Assembly (NCBI GenBank): GCA_030550715.1
Contig: JAUQOU010000017.1
Location: 1-39,281 of the forward strand
Origin: a bacterium
GTDB lineage: Bacteria; Calescibacteriota; Calescibacteriia; Calescibacteriales; Calescibacteriaceae
Reading direction: 5' to 3'
DNA: 39,281 nt
Positions 9,997-19,496 of the stretch are shown in pieces. Under the pieces are notes generated by a model that had not been told where the DNA came from, searched no databases, and saw only the letters and a list, made by a program, of their open reading frames with translations. Position 1 is the stretch's first letter. The number at the start of each line of letters is the position of its first letter. Made by a program: the position numbers and the translations under genes.

Positions 9997-10338
9997 TTAA
10001 AATTGCATTCGCATTATGTTCTCAAAAGCTTGGATTGCTCTGTTTCTTATTTCTAAAAAAAGCTGAAAAAGCGTATCTGCTTTTTCTCTCGCTATCATAA
10101 CATCGTGTATGTCTTCGGTTTTTCCGAGAATCATTTTCACTGACTTTTCTTTTGCTTCGTTTTCCGCTTTTCTGACTGTTTCAAAAGCTGATTTTAGAGA
10201 TGAAAGGAACCCATCTTCTTTTTCATCGCCTTGTTTTATTTCTTCTTGAGGTTTTACGCTTTTTATTATTCTTTCAAACTCGCTGTTGAAAATCTTTTCT
10301 GTTATGTGAGGGTCTATGTTATTTATATCTATCTTCAT
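9997..10338 (-). CDS. fliE: Flagellar hook-basal body complex protein FliE
   Basis: C-terminal FLEIRNRAIQAFENIMRMQF typical of FliE; located directly upstream of fliF. Confidence 0.88.
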   Translation of the reverse strand: MKIDINNIDPHITEKIFNSEFERIIKSVKPQEEIKQGDEKEDGFLSSLKSAFETVRKAENEAKEKSVKMILGKTEDIHDVMIAREKADTLFQLFLEIRNRAIQAFENIMRMQF

Positions 10339-10365
10339 AAAATTAAATTTTACAATTTTATGCTT

Positions 10366-10626
10366 TTACTCGTTCTCTTCATTTTCCAAAATGATATTGC
10401 TTCTCAAAGATAAACCGTTTATGAACTGCATTATATCTTCTGTTATCACTTTTTCTTTTTCTCCTGTTTTTTGAGCTGATTTTTCTTTTCTTTCACTTTT
10501 GGTTAATTTCTCTATCTCTTTTTGAAGTTCAACAGAGAAGTTGTTTTCTTCGGAAGGGACACTCTGTATTTTCTGCGAGACAGAGCTTAAAATCTCTTTT
10601 ACCGCATCTATTTTCTTTGTCTCCAT
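10366..10626 (-). CDS. Hypothetical protein, 86 aa, between flgC and fliE
   Basis: Intact small ORF, co-oriented and tightly packed in the flagellar cluster; no recognised family. Confidence 0.55.
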   Translation of the reverse strand: METKKIDAVKEILSSVSQKIQSVPSEENNFSVELQKEIEKLTKSERKEKSAQKTGEKEKVITEDIMQFINGLSLRSNIILENEENE

Positions 10627-10655
10627 CTTTAAAAATTTAATACTTTATTCACTTT

Positions 10656-11189
10656 TTATGTTCTTTGTCCTATTGTCAGGGCGGTATTTGCTATCTCTTT
10701 TGTCGCATTAACCACTGCAACATTTGCTTCAAAAGCTCTTTGAGCTGATATAAGATTCACCATCTCCTCTATTGGATTTATGTTCGGATATGCAACATAA
10801 CCGTTTTCGTCAGCATCGGGGTGATATGGTTCATATTTCAAAACCGGCGGTCTTGGGTCTTCAACTATTCCCTCAACCTCAACCTCCGACAGCACTGAAT
10901 CCACTGGTATTTTGGTTTCGGAAATCTTCTCTGCAATCCTTTCCCTTATGAAATCCGGAAGATACGAAAGATGAAATACAAGAGGTCTGAGATATATATT
11001 TTTTTCGGTCCAAAATTTTTCATCTACGGGTTTTGCCTTGAATATTACTTCTTTTCTCATGTAGGGACCTCCCTCAGGTGTTCTCGTTGTGTGTATATTG
11101 GCAAGGTTTGATGCGATAGTGTTCAATCTTATTCTTTCCGCTCGCAGTGCTGATGAAGATATTCTCAAAGCTGAAAGCCAAGCCCTCAT
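10656..11189 (-). CDS. flgC: Flagellar basal-body rod protein FlgC
   Basis: N-terminal LRISSSALRAERIRLNTIASNLANIHTTRTPEGGPYMRKEVIF; C-terminal YPNINPIEEMVNLISAQRAFEANVAVVNATKEIANTALTIGQ. Confidence 0.93.
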   Translation of the reverse strand: MRAWLSALRISSSALRAERIRLNTIASNLANIHTTRTPEGGPYMRKEVIFKAKPVDEKFWTEKNIYLRPLVFHLSYLPDFIRERIAEKISETKIPVDSVLSEVEVEGIVEDPRPPVLKYEPYHPDADENGYVAYPNINPIEEMVNLISAQRAFEANVAVVNATKEIANTALTIGQRT

Positions 11190-11265
11190 TTTTTCAGATT
11201 ACATAAGCAAAGTTTGTTCCGTAGGAAAATTTTTCCTACCGTCGCAAAGATTTGTTTCTTTTGGT

Positions 11266-11580
11266 TTATGCTTGCGACTCTTGTTTTTGAAGTTTTTCAG
11301 ATAGAACTTTGTTGAAAAATTTGGTAATTCGTGAAATCTTTCGGCTTGCTTCATTCCTATGTATTACGCCCTTTGATGCTATATGAGATATAATAGATAT
11401 AACTTTTCTCAACTCTTGTTCAAGTTGATTCTTTACCTGCTCCGTTATCTCCTTCTGTTCGGCTAATTTCTTCTTGAAAAGACGGATTGCGTTTTTCATC
11501 TTCGTGAGATGATATAGGTTCCTTTCTCTCCTTTTGAGCGATTTTTTCAGCTTCCTCTTTGCACTTTTTGTGACAGGCAT
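11266..11580 (-). CDS. rpsT: 30S ribosomal protein S20
   Basis: MPVTKSAKRKLKKSLKRRERN...ISHIASKGVIHRNEASRKISRITKFFNKV. Confidence 0.9.
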   Translation of the reverse strand: MPVTKSAKRKLKKSLKRRERNLYHLTKMKNAIRLFKKKLAEQKEITEQVKNQLEQELRKVISIISHIASKGVIHRNEASRKISRITKFFNKVLSEKLQKQESQA

Positions 11581-11669
11581 AACTTCAATTTAAAAGCAAA
11601 AATCAATATATGAAAAATTTCAATATTTTTGAGGAAAGAAATAAAAGGGTTTTCCTCATTAAAATAAAA

Positions 11670-11685
11670 TGAAATAGCTGTTTCA
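11670..11685. promoter_or_regulatory. Near-palindrome adjacent to the thi4 RBS
   Basis: tgaaatagctgtttca (6-bp stem including one G:U, 4-nt loop), directly before aaggaggt. Confidence 0.25.
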
Positions 11686-11704
11686 TAAGGAGGTAAAAAA
11701 CGCT

Positions 11705-12532
11705 ATGAAAAACAACAAGAAAAAAAAGTTGTTCTCTGACATAGAGGAAAAAGATATAACACACGCGATAGTATCTGGCTTCACAAAAATGCTTGAAGAA
11801 TACGCTTATTCTGATGTTATAGTTTTAGGAGCAGGTCCAGCCGGACTTGTTGCTGCAAAAGAACTCGCTAAAAACGGAGTGAAAACCCTTGTCATAGAAA
11901 GAAATAACTACTTAGGTGGTGGATTCTGGATAGGTGGATATCTTATGAACACAATAACAGTAAGAGCTCCCGGAAACAAAATCCTTGAAGAAATAGGAGT
12001 GAAACTTCAAGAGATAAAACCAGGGCTTTTCATAACTCACGGACCAGAAGCGGTTTCAAAACTTATAGCTTCTGCCTGTGATGCAGGAGTGAAATTTTTG
12101 CAGATGACATCTTTTGATGACTTGGTTTTGAGAGATGGAAGAGTCTCAGGAGTTGTTGTGAACTGGACCCCTGTTTCCGCTCTCCCAAGAGAAATAACAT
12201 GTGTTGACCCCGTCGCTCTTGAATGCTCTTTTCTTATAGATGCAACAGGACACGATGCCTATGCTGTGAAAAGTTTGGAAGCCCGGGGGCTTGTCAAAAC
12301 AAAAGGTATGGGAGCAATGTGGGTTGAAATGTCAGAAGACCTCATCGTAGAACACACGGGCGAAGTTTTTCCGGGACTTTATGTCGCAGGAATGTCCGTC
12401 TCTGAAACCTATGGGCTGCCAAGAATGGGACCAACTTTCGGGGGTGTTCTTATGTCGGGAAAAAGAGCTGCTGAACTTATACTTAACGAGATTTCAAAAA
12501 GGCAAAGCATAAAGAAGAAAAAGACACTTTGA
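11705..12532 (+). CDS. thi4: Thi4-family thiazole synthase (sulfide-dependent or Cys-type)
   Basis: GAGPAGLVAAKELAKNGVKTLVIERNNYLGGGFWIGGYLMN, DATGHDA, GLYVAGMSVSETYGLPRMGPTFGGVLMSGKRAAE. CVDP at the position aligned with the yeast suicide Cys motif. Confidence 0.92.
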   Translation: MKNNKKKKLFSDIEEKDITHAIVSGFTKMLEEYAYSDVIVLGAGPAGLVAAKELAKNGVKTLVIERNNYLGGGFWIGGYLMNTITVRAPGNKILEEIGVKLQEIKPGLFITHGPEAVSKLIASACDAGVKFLQMTSFDDLVLRDGRVSGVVVNWTPVSALPREITCVDPVALECSFLIDATGHDAYAVKSLEARGLVKTKGMGAMWVEMSEDLIVEHTGEVFPGLYVAGMSVSETYGLPRMGPTFGGVLMSGKRAAELILNEISKRQSIKKKKTL

Positions 12533-12535
12533 AAC

Positions 12536-13339
12536 TTGCCAAAATCAAAAAAACATAACGAAAAAAAGTCCGAAAGAATAAAAATATTCTACGAAGGAGT
12601 TGAAGAAAAAGATGTAAAACTTCTTGTCAATCACACAAGAATTACAGCTCAGAACCTTAATCTCCCTGTTCAGATTGAAGATGCTGAAAGACTCTGGACC
12701 GAAAACCTCAAAGATGAAATTTTTGAAAAGCTGGCAAAAATAAGAGTTTTCAAATGGAATGAATTTGAAATTCAAAATTTTGTTTCCCCCGTAGAAATAC
12801 AGTTTGAAAGAAGAAAAGCGGAAGGGAAAATAAAATCTTTTGGAATAGTTTATGAGGGATTTTTACTGCAGGGAATTTTCCTTTCCGCTATATCAGGAAG
12901 GATTGATGAAAAAAGAGATTTCCCCGTTGTAATTACAGATAGACAGATTGCAACTTTTGGTGATGATGGTAGATTTCATCTCAGAGTGGCGGTTATCGGC
13001 TTCCCATCAATAGTATCAAAAACAGGATTATTCTCAGCTCCCGCTAAACCAAAAGAGTATCACATTGCAAAATTCGTAAGCGAAGATGTCGCTCTTTTGA
13101 AAGGATATTCTATAAAAGAAGAAGTTGAGAAAAAATTTTACTCCCTTGGAAGACCTTATGTGATTTTAACTTACCTCTGGTTGAAAGAAGCAATAGGATT
13201 TTGTGAAAATCCAGTTTGCTTTTTTTCAGATTCTCATACGATAGAAGAGCTTTTTATATCAAAATCTGGCAAAATCAAGCTGTGCGACTTCCACTCAACA
13301 GCAATAACCAACTCTTATAAGAGAAAAAAACTTTTTTGA
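12536..13339 (+). CDS. Conserved-looking hypothetical protein with C-terminal CxxxxC...CDFH; possible divergent metallopeptidase-like protein
   Basis: Starts TTG 3 nt after the thi4 stop; C-terminal FCENPVCFFSDSHTIEELFISKSGKIKLCDFHS suggests a metal-binding site; no HExxH seen. Confidence 0.5.
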   Translation: MPKSKKHNEKKSERIKIFYEGVEEKDVKLLVNHTRITAQNLNLPVQIEDAERLWTENLKDEIFEKLAKIRVFKWNEFEIQNFVSPVEIQFERRKAEGKIKSFGIVYEGFLLQGIFLSAISGRIDEKRDFPVVITDRQIATFGDDGRFHLRVAVIGFPSIVSKTGLFSAPAKPKEYHIAKFVSEDVALLKGYSIKEEVEKKFYSLGRPYVILTYLWLKEAIGFCENPVCFFSDSHTIEELFISKSGKIKLCDFHSTAITNSYKRKKLF

Positions 13340-13389
13340 AATTTTTCTATTTTGACATTGTTTTCATTACTTTATGAATACTTTTCCTT

Positions 13390-15495
13390 ATGCCAGTAAA
13401 AGAAGAAAAAGTTCCGTTAGAGAGAGTGAGAAACATAGGTTTTGTTGCTCACATAGATGCCGGAAAAACTACTACAACAGAAAGAGTCCTTTTTTACACC
13501 GGAACAACTTATAAAATCGGAGATGTTGATGAGGGAACTACTGTGACAGATTGGATGCCTCAGGAAAAAGAAAGAGGTATAACAATAACTTCTGCTGCTG
13601 TCTCCTGCTACTGGAAACAACACAAAATAAACATAATTGATACGCCAGGGCACGTTGATTTCACAGTTGAAGTCGAAAGATCTCTGAGAGTCCTTGACGG
13701 ATGTGTGATAATTTTTGATGCTGTAAATGGAGTAGAACCCCAATCAGAAACTGTGTGGAGGCAGGCTAACAAATACTCTGTCCCAAGAATATGCTATGTT
13801 AATAAAATGGATAGAGTAGGAGCAGATTTCTTTGCAACATGTGAAGATATAAAGAAAAAATTAGATATAACTCCTATACCAGTTCAGATACCAAACGGAA
13901 TTGAGGAGAATTTCAAAGGACCAATAGACCTTATAAAGATGAAAGCGGTTTATTTTTCAGAAGAAGATGAAGGGAGAACATATTTTTACGAAGAGATTCC
14001 AGATGAACTCAAAAGACAATCTGCGGAGTGGAGAGAAAGAATGCTTGAACTCATAGCAGAACTTGACGATGAGTTTATGGCAAAATATGTTGAAGACCCA
14101 GATAAAATAACCGAAGATGATATTCACAAAGCCCTGAGAAGAATAACAGTATCTTTCAAGGGTGTTCCCGTTTTTTGTGGCTCATCGCTGAAAAATAAAG
14201 GGGTCCAACCAATGATAGATGGAATAGTCCTTTATCTTCCATCTCCACTTGACAGAGGAAGTGTGAAAGGAATTAATCCAGATACGGGTCAAGAAGTTGT
14301 CGTCTCACCTGATGAGAACTCCTCTTTCGTTGGACTTGTGTTCAAAATAATGAATGATCCATATGCAGGTCAGCTTTCCTATGTGAGAATATATTCAGGA
14401 AAAATAAAGCCCGGTCTTACAGTGTATAATCCACGCCTCAGAAGAACAGAAAGAGTAGGAAGAGTTATGAGGGTCTTTGCGAATAGAAGAGATGATATAG
14501 AAGAGGCAGGTGCAGGAGATGTTATAGCTACAACAGGTTTGAAAGATTCTCTGACAGGTGATACAATTTGCCTCAAAGAGTTTCCTGTTCTTCTTGAAGG
14601 TATTGATATCCCAGAGCCGGTTATATACGCTTCAATTGAACCGCTTACCAAGCAGGACCAAGAGAGACTCTTTATTTCTCTTCACAAACTTGAAATAGAA
14701 GACCCTTCTTTTAAGGTGAGATATAATAACGAAACTCAGGAGACAATAATATGGGGTATGGGTGAGCTACATCTTGAAATAATAAAGGATAGACTCGAGA
14801 GGGAGTATAATGTCAAAACAAGAATGGGCAAACCTCAGGTCGCATATAAGGAAACAATAGTTGGAGTTGCAGATGCCGAAGGAAAATATATAAGACAATC
14901 CGGAGGAAGAGGTCAGTATGGACACGTTATAATACGAGTTGAACCTCTGGAAAGAGGAAAAGGATTTGAATTTGTGAACCAGATAAAAGGAGGGATAATC
15001 CCAGCAGAATTTATACCTTCTGTCGAAAAGGGAATAAGAGATGCTATGGAAGAGGGAGTCCTTGCGGGTTATCCCGTTCAAGATATAAGAGTTATTTTGT
15101 ATGATGGTTCTTTTCACGAGGTTGATTCGTCTGATATAGCTTTCCGCATAGCTGCATCAATAGCTTTCAAAGAAGCAGCAAGGAAGGCAGGTCTGATACT
15201 TCTTGAACCAATAATGAGAATAGAGGTTTATACACCCGAAGAGTTTTTGGGTGCTGTCATAGGAGACCTGAATTCTCGCAGAGCAAAAATTATAGAAATT
15301 TCTGTGAAAGGTTCTTTCAGAGCTATTCAGGGCTATGTTCCGCTCGCCGAAATGTTCGGATATGCTACAACTTTGAGGTCCCTTACACAAGGTAGAGGAT
15401 ACTACATTATGGAATTTTACGGATACGAAGAGGTACCGCAAAATATAGCAAATCAAATAGTTGAACAAAGGAGAGTTTCAAAATCTAAAAATTAG
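13390..15495 (+). CDS. fusA: Elongation factor G
   Basis: [57 protein letters not shown]; 701 aa full length. Confidence 0.98.
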   Translation: MPVKEEKVPLERVRNIGFVAHIDAGKTTTTERVLFYTGTTYKIGDVDEGTTVTDWMPQEKERGITITSAAVSCYWKQHKINIIDTPGHVDFTVEVERSLRVLDGCVIIFDAVNGVEPQSETVWRQANKYSVPRICYVNKMDRVGADFFATCEDIKKKLDITPIPVQIPNGIEENFKGPIDLIKMKAVYFSEEDEGRTYFYEEIPDELKRQSAEWRERMLELIAELDDEFMAKYVEDPDKITEDDIHKALRRITVSFKGVPVFCGSSLKNKGVQPMIDGIVLYLPSPLDRGSVKGINPDTGQEVVVSPDENSSFVGLVFKIMNDPYAGQLSYVRIYSGKIKPGLTVYNPRLRRTERVGRVMRVFANRRDDIEEAGAGDVIATTGLKDSLTGDTICLKEFPVLLEGIDIPEPVIYASIEPLTKQDQERLFISLHKLEIEDPSFKVRYNNETQETIIWGMGELHLEIIKDRLEREYNVKTRMGKPQVAYKETIVGVADAEGKYIRQSGGRGQYGHVIIRVEPLERGKGFEFVNQIKGGIIPAEFIPSVEKGIRDAMEEGVLAGYPVQDIRVILYDGSFHEVDSSDIAFRIAASIAFKEAARKAGLILLEPIMRIEVYTPEEFLGAVIGDLNSRRAKIIEISVKGSFRAIQGYVPLAEMFGYATTLRSLTQGRGYYIMEFYGYEEVPQNIANQIVEQRRVSKSKN

Positions 15496-15521
15496 TTGAA
15501 AAAGGAGATGGTTTTTGAGCT

Positions 15522-15836
15522 ATGCTTCAGTTTGGAAAAATAATTATAAAACTGAAAAGTTATGACCACAGATTGCTTGAATCAACGGTAAGAGAAATTG
15601 TCGGAGCTGCTGAAAGAACAAATGCAAGAGTAAAAGGTCCAATTCCGCTTCCAACAGAAATAAGAAGATGGACTGTTCTCAGGTCTCCGCATACCGATAA
15701 AAAATCCATGGAAACGTTTGAGCTTAGAGTTCATAAGCGACTTATTCATATACTTGACCCGCAACCTGCTACCATAGAGGAACTCAGAAAAATAGATGTC
15801 CCACCCGGCATACATATTGAAATGAAGGTTGAATAG
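15522..15836 (+). CDS. rpsJ: 30S ribosomal protein S10
   Basis: [22 protein letters not shown]...[40 protein letters not shown]. Confidence 0.97.
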   Translation: MLQFGKIIIKLKSYDHRLLESTVREIVGAAERTNARVKGPIPLPTEIRRWTVLRSPHTDKKSMETFELRVHKRLIHILDPQPATIEELRKIDVPPGIHIEMKVE

Positions 15837-15886
15837 CTATGGAAAGTAAAAAATTTGGAAATTGAAAGACCGAGGTGATTTTGAAC

Positions 15887-16528
15887 ATGGTTTCAGGACT
15901 TATAATGCACAAGGTCGGAATGACAAGAATATTTGGTCAAGATGGTGAAGTCATTCCTGTGACTCTGCTAAAGCTTTCTGGCGGGGTAGTGGTTGGTTAT
16001 AAAGAGGTCAAAGGAGAAAAAAGAGTTATTCTAGCATTTGATGAGTGCAAACTCAAAAACATTCCAAAACCCATAGTCGGTATCATAAAAAAAGCCGGGT
16101 TAGATAAAGGGTTCAGAACTTTAAAGGAGTTCGCTCTTTTGAATGAAAGCGAATTGCCACCGCTCGGAACAAAGATGAGCGTAGATATATTCTCTGTTGG
16201 TGAGCTTGTAGATGTTACAGGAATATCTAAGGGAAGAGGTTTTCAAGGAGTTGTCAAGAGATGGGGGTTTGGTGGCGGTCCTGCAAGCCACGGTTCTATG
16301 TCTCATAGACGCCCCGGTTCAATCGGACAAAAAACTGAACCCGGAAGGGTCTGGAAAGGTAAAAAAATGGCAGGCCATATGGGAATGCAAACTATAACAA
16401 TCAAAAACCTCCAAGTTGTTTATGTTGATAAAGAGAACGAAGTTATAGCTGTGAAGGGCTCTGTACCTGGGTGGATCGGAGGAAGAATAATAGTTAAAAA
16501 GAAAAAATCAGGAGGCAAAACGCAATGA
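15887..16528 (+). CDS. rplC: 50S ribosomal protein L3
   Basis: MVSGLIMHKVGMTRIFGQDGEVIPVT; KGRGFQGVVKRWGFGGGPASHGSMSHRRPGSIG. ATG at 15887 preferred over GTG at 15875 because GAGGTG lies upstream. Confidence 0.96.
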   Translation: MVSGLIMHKVGMTRIFGQDGEVIPVTLLKLSGGVVVGYKEVKGEKRVILAFDECKLKNIPKPIVGIIKKAGLDKGFRTLKEFALLNESELPPLGTKMSVDIFSVGELVDVTGISKGRGFQGVVKRWGFGGGPASHGSMSHRRPGSIGQKTEPGRVWKGKKMAGHMGMQTITIKNLQVVYVDKENEVIAVKGSVPGWIGGRIIVKKKKSGGKTQ

Positions 16529-17214
16529 GTCAGCTAAGCTCAGAAATTACAGGAAAAGAACAAAAAAATATTAATTTTGTGGTTCTTGATGTTCTTAACC
16601 CTCTTTCGGGTGAGAAAGAGGGAGAAATCCATGTTAATGAGAACTTTTTTGATAAACCCAATAAGCATGTTCTGTGGTATTATGTGAAGTGGTATTTAGC
16701 ATCTCAAAGAGCTGGAACTCATGATACAAAAACAAGGTCTGATGTTCGCGGTGGAGGAAGAAAACCTTGGCCACAAAAACACACCGGTAGAGCTCGCCAA
16801 GGGTCAATAAGAAATCCTCACTGGGTAGGTGGAGCGGTTGCACACGGACCTCACCCCAGAGATTACTCATATAAGATGAACAAAAAAGAAAAAAGAGAAG
16901 CGATGAGAAGCGCTATATCAGAAAAATTTCACGAAAAAAAACTCAGAATCGTAAGCGAAATCGTTCTCGAACAACCCAAAACAAAAAAAGCCCTTGAAAT
17001 TATAAGAAATATTGATGCCTATCCTCTCACTCTCATCACAAGCTCATCAAAAAAGAATGTCTGGCTATCTTTCAGGAATATCCCTCTTACCGATGTCATA
17101 CCAGTAGATGAAGTTAATCCATACCAGATACTCCTGCGCGACTTTGTTGTATTTGAAAAGCAAGCTATTTTGAAAATCTTGCAAAGATACGGAGTGGAGG
17201 TGTTAGAAAAATGA
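16525..17214 (+). CDS. rplD: 50S ribosomal protein L4
   Basis: [69 protein letters not shown] overlap with rplC. Confidence 0.97.
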   Translation: MSQLSSEITGKEQKNINFVVLDVLNPLSGEKEGEIHVNENFFDKPNKHVLWYYVKWYLASQRAGTHDTKTRSDVRGGGRKPWPQKHTGRARQGSIRNPHWVGGAVAHGPHPRDYSYKMNKKEKREAMRSAISEKFHEKKLRIVSEIVLEQPKTKKALEIIRNIDAYPLTLITSSSKKNVWLSFRNIPLTDVIPVDEVNPYQILLRDFVVFEKQAILKILQRYGVEVLEK

Positions 17215-17531
17215 ATTTCCTTGCAGATGTTATTATAAGACCTGTAATTACAGAGAAAGCTACAAAACTTTCAGAGGGGAAAAAGAAAAAGTATGTTTTT
17301 ATATGCAAGTTGAGCGCTACCAAACCTCAGATAAAAAGAGCTGTTGAAAAGCTTTTCGGTGTGAAAGTTGAAAAGGTGAATACTATGATATACAGAGGAA
17401 AAATCAAAAGAAGAGGTATCTTCATCGGACACAGACCGAGTTTCAAAAAAGCCATAGTTACGCTCAAACCTGGCTATCAGATAGATATAACAAAACTAAC
17501 AGAAAAATTCATCTCTCAACCATCAAAGTGA
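17211..17531 (+). CDS. rplW: 50S ribosomal protein L23
   Basis: [58 protein letters not shown] overlap with rplD. Confidence 0.96.
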   Translation: MNFLADVIIRPVITEKATKLSEGKKKKYVFICKLSATKPQIKRAVEKLFGVKVEKVNTMIYRGKIKRRGIFIGHRPSFKKAIVTLKPGYQIDITKLTEKFISQPSK

Positions 17532-17583
17532 TAAAATAAGAACTCTGAACCGAGTTTCGTTGAAAACAAGGAGGTGAAAAGAT

Positions 17584-18462
17584 ATGGGAATAGTTAAAAT
17601 GAAGCCCATTACCCCAGGTCAAAGACACATGTCAAAATACGATTTTTCTGAGATAACGAAGGAAGAACCGGAAAAATCTCTCCTTGACAGATGGAAACAA
17701 AAAGCGGGAAGAAATAACCTTGGGAGAATAACCGCCCGACACAGAGGAGGGGGACATAAAAAAAGATACAGAATAATTGATTTTAAAAGAGATAAGTTTG
17801 ATGTACCCGGAAGAGTTGAAGCGATAGAGTATGACCCATGTAGAACCGCTCGCATAGCTCTCATTTCTTATCAAGATGGAGAAAAAAGATATATAATCTG
17901 GCCAAAGGGATTGAGTGTGGGTGATATAGTCCTTTCTTCACAGAATAAAATTGAACCACGTGTCGGTTGGACTATGCCGCTCAAATACATTCCAGATGGA
18001 ACGATTATTCACAACATAGAGCTTGTTCCAGGCAAAGGAGGTCAGCTCTGCCGTTCTGCTGGAACATGGGCGCAAGTCCTCGCAAAAATAGGAAAATATG
18101 TCCTTATAAGATTACCATCAAAAGAGGAAAGATTGGTTCATGGAGATTGTCTTGCAACAGTAGGGCAGGTTGGTCTTGAAGAACACGAACTTATATCTCT
18201 TGGCAAAGCAGGTAGGTCTCGCTGGCTCGGGAGAAGACCCCATGTGAGAGGAGTTGCTATGAACCCTGTTGACCATCCACATGGCGGAGGCGAAGGTAGG
18301 TCGCCACAAGGTAATCCTCATCCTGTCTCCCCTTGGGGATTGCTTACAAAAGGTTATAAAACCAGAAGAGGTAAAAGACCTTCTGATAAGTTCATTATAA
18401 AAGACAGAAGAGGGAAAATTCTTCAAAGGATTGAACTTCAACCATCGCAAACCAAAACCTGA
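17584..18462 (+). CDS. rplB: 50S ribosomal protein L2
   Basis: [61 protein letters not shown]. Confidence 0.98.
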   Translation: MGIVKMKPITPGQRHMSKYDFSEITKEEPEKSLLDRWKQKAGRNNLGRITARHRGGGHKKRYRIIDFKRDKFDVPGRVEAIEYDPCRTARIALISYQDGEKRYIIWPKGLSVGDIVLSSQNKIEPRVGWTMPLKYIPDGTIIHNIELVPGKGGQLCRSAGTWAQVLAKIGKYVLIRLPSKEERLVHGDCLATVGQVGLEEHELISLGKAGRSRWLGRRPHVRGVAMNPVDHPHGGGEGRSPQGNPHPVSPWGLLTKGYKTRRGKRPSDKFIIKDRRGKILQRIELQPSQTKT

Positions 18463-18495
18463 TACCTTCCGCAAAAACTTAGGCGATTACTCAAT

Positions 18496-19320
18496 TTATT
18501 CCACCTTCAATAATTCCAATATTTTTTCAAATAAATTCTCACTTCTATTATTATACCTGAATTCAAGCTCTTTCAAATAATACGGAAAATTTTCCTCCTT
18601 CAAGCCATGATACTTTAATAACCTTTCTTTCGCATAACTCCAAAATCCCTCTATTCCTTTCCCATCAGGTCTGGGAGCCAGGGTTTCACAATCCACTTCA
18701 AGGAATTCCATCAGACCTGATGGGAAACCATTTATATAAACCCTTCCATTAGAAACCTTTCTCCATGGTCAATCCTTAATGCCTAAATCCATACATCACC
18801 AACCCATCATAGCTTTTGAATTTATCAGTGTATATCAAACTCCCTCTCTTGACTTTCTTTATCGCCTCTTTTAGGATGGTTTGGGCTTTTACATCCTTGA
18901 CTATTTCAACTTTTACTTTTCCTCCCCTTTCCAAAATGCCAAAGACAGGTCATCCCCGCATGTCGCAGTATATATCCTTTCCCTTATCAACATAAAAAGT
19001 TTATGAGTGGTATTATAGGCAAGATTTAATTCCTTTCCCGCTCTCAGTACAGGAACTTCAAGCTCAAAAAGTTTTAAAGCTAAAATGAATTTGGAAAAGG
19101 GAATTTTCAGGTTTTCAAGAATACTTCCTTTTCTCACACTCCACTCCTGCTTACAACGAAAACATTTTAAAAAGTTCCTTCTTACTTTACCGATGTGCTT
19201 ATTCCGGCAATATGGGTAATGCATAAAGGTTTTTAGAATACCCTTCTGTCTTAGAAACTCCTCTGCTTTCAGTTCATCTGTGATTAGTTTTGAAAGTTCA
19301 ACAATTTTCATCTTTTCCAC
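18496..19320 (-). mobile_element. IS1595/ISXO2-like transposase, degenerate (several frameshifts)
   Basis: N-terminal zinc-ribbon-like part YCRNKHIGKVRRNFLKCFRCKQEWSVRKGSILENLKIPFSKF; middle KVKVEIVKDVKAQTILKEAIKKVKRGSLIYTDKFKSYDGLVMYGFRH; C-terminal GIEGFWSYAKERLLKYHGLKEENFPYYLKELEFRYNNR, in different frames. Confidence 0.82.
18658..18727. repeat. 70-bp segment bounded by perfect 16-bp inverted repeats, inserted in the transposase remnant
   Basis: tttcccatcaggtctg (18658-18673) and cagacctgatgggaaa (18712-18727) are exact reverse complements; flanked by cc on both sides. Confidence 0.75.
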
Positions 19321-19337
19321 ACCTCCGTGTTTTAATT

Positions 19338-19418
19338 TTTGGTTTAGAAGTAGTACTTAGGGTTTTATTTCAGCTAATTTATCTCTTCACTTTCCCCAAG
19401 CACTACCTCTAAACCAAA
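19338..19418. repeat. Long imperfect inverted repeat (25-nt arms, 3 mismatches)
   Basis: Left arm 19338-19362 tttggtttagaagtagtacttaggg; right arm 19394-19418 ccccaagcactacctctaaaccaaa. The 3 mismatches become G:U pairs in minus-strand RNA. Confidence 0.7.
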
Positions 19419-19496
19419 TTTCCTCAAATCAAATCTCTCCCTATGCCTGAGTATGTGCCATATCACATTCACAAGCTTGTGTATCAGTATTATCAT
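19374..19496 (-). mobile_element. Short C-terminal remnant of a transposase, possibly IS110 family
   Basis: MIILIHKLVNVIWHILRHRERFDLRKFGLEVVLGESEEIN*, resembling a transposase C-terminal KL..v.whmL segment; no upstream portion present. Confidence 0.3.

Noticed and set aside
11631-11657. gaggaaa...tttcctc hairpin as a terminator
   Set aside because: Short 7-bp stem with a long loop and no U-tract, between divergent genes where no terminator is needed.
11581-11704. TPP riboswitch upstream of thi4
   Set aside because: No CTGAGA-type conserved core; only small hairpins are visible.
13417-15468. Minus-strand ORFs inside fusA
   Set aside because: Antisense shadows of a highly conserved gene with no plausible protein content.
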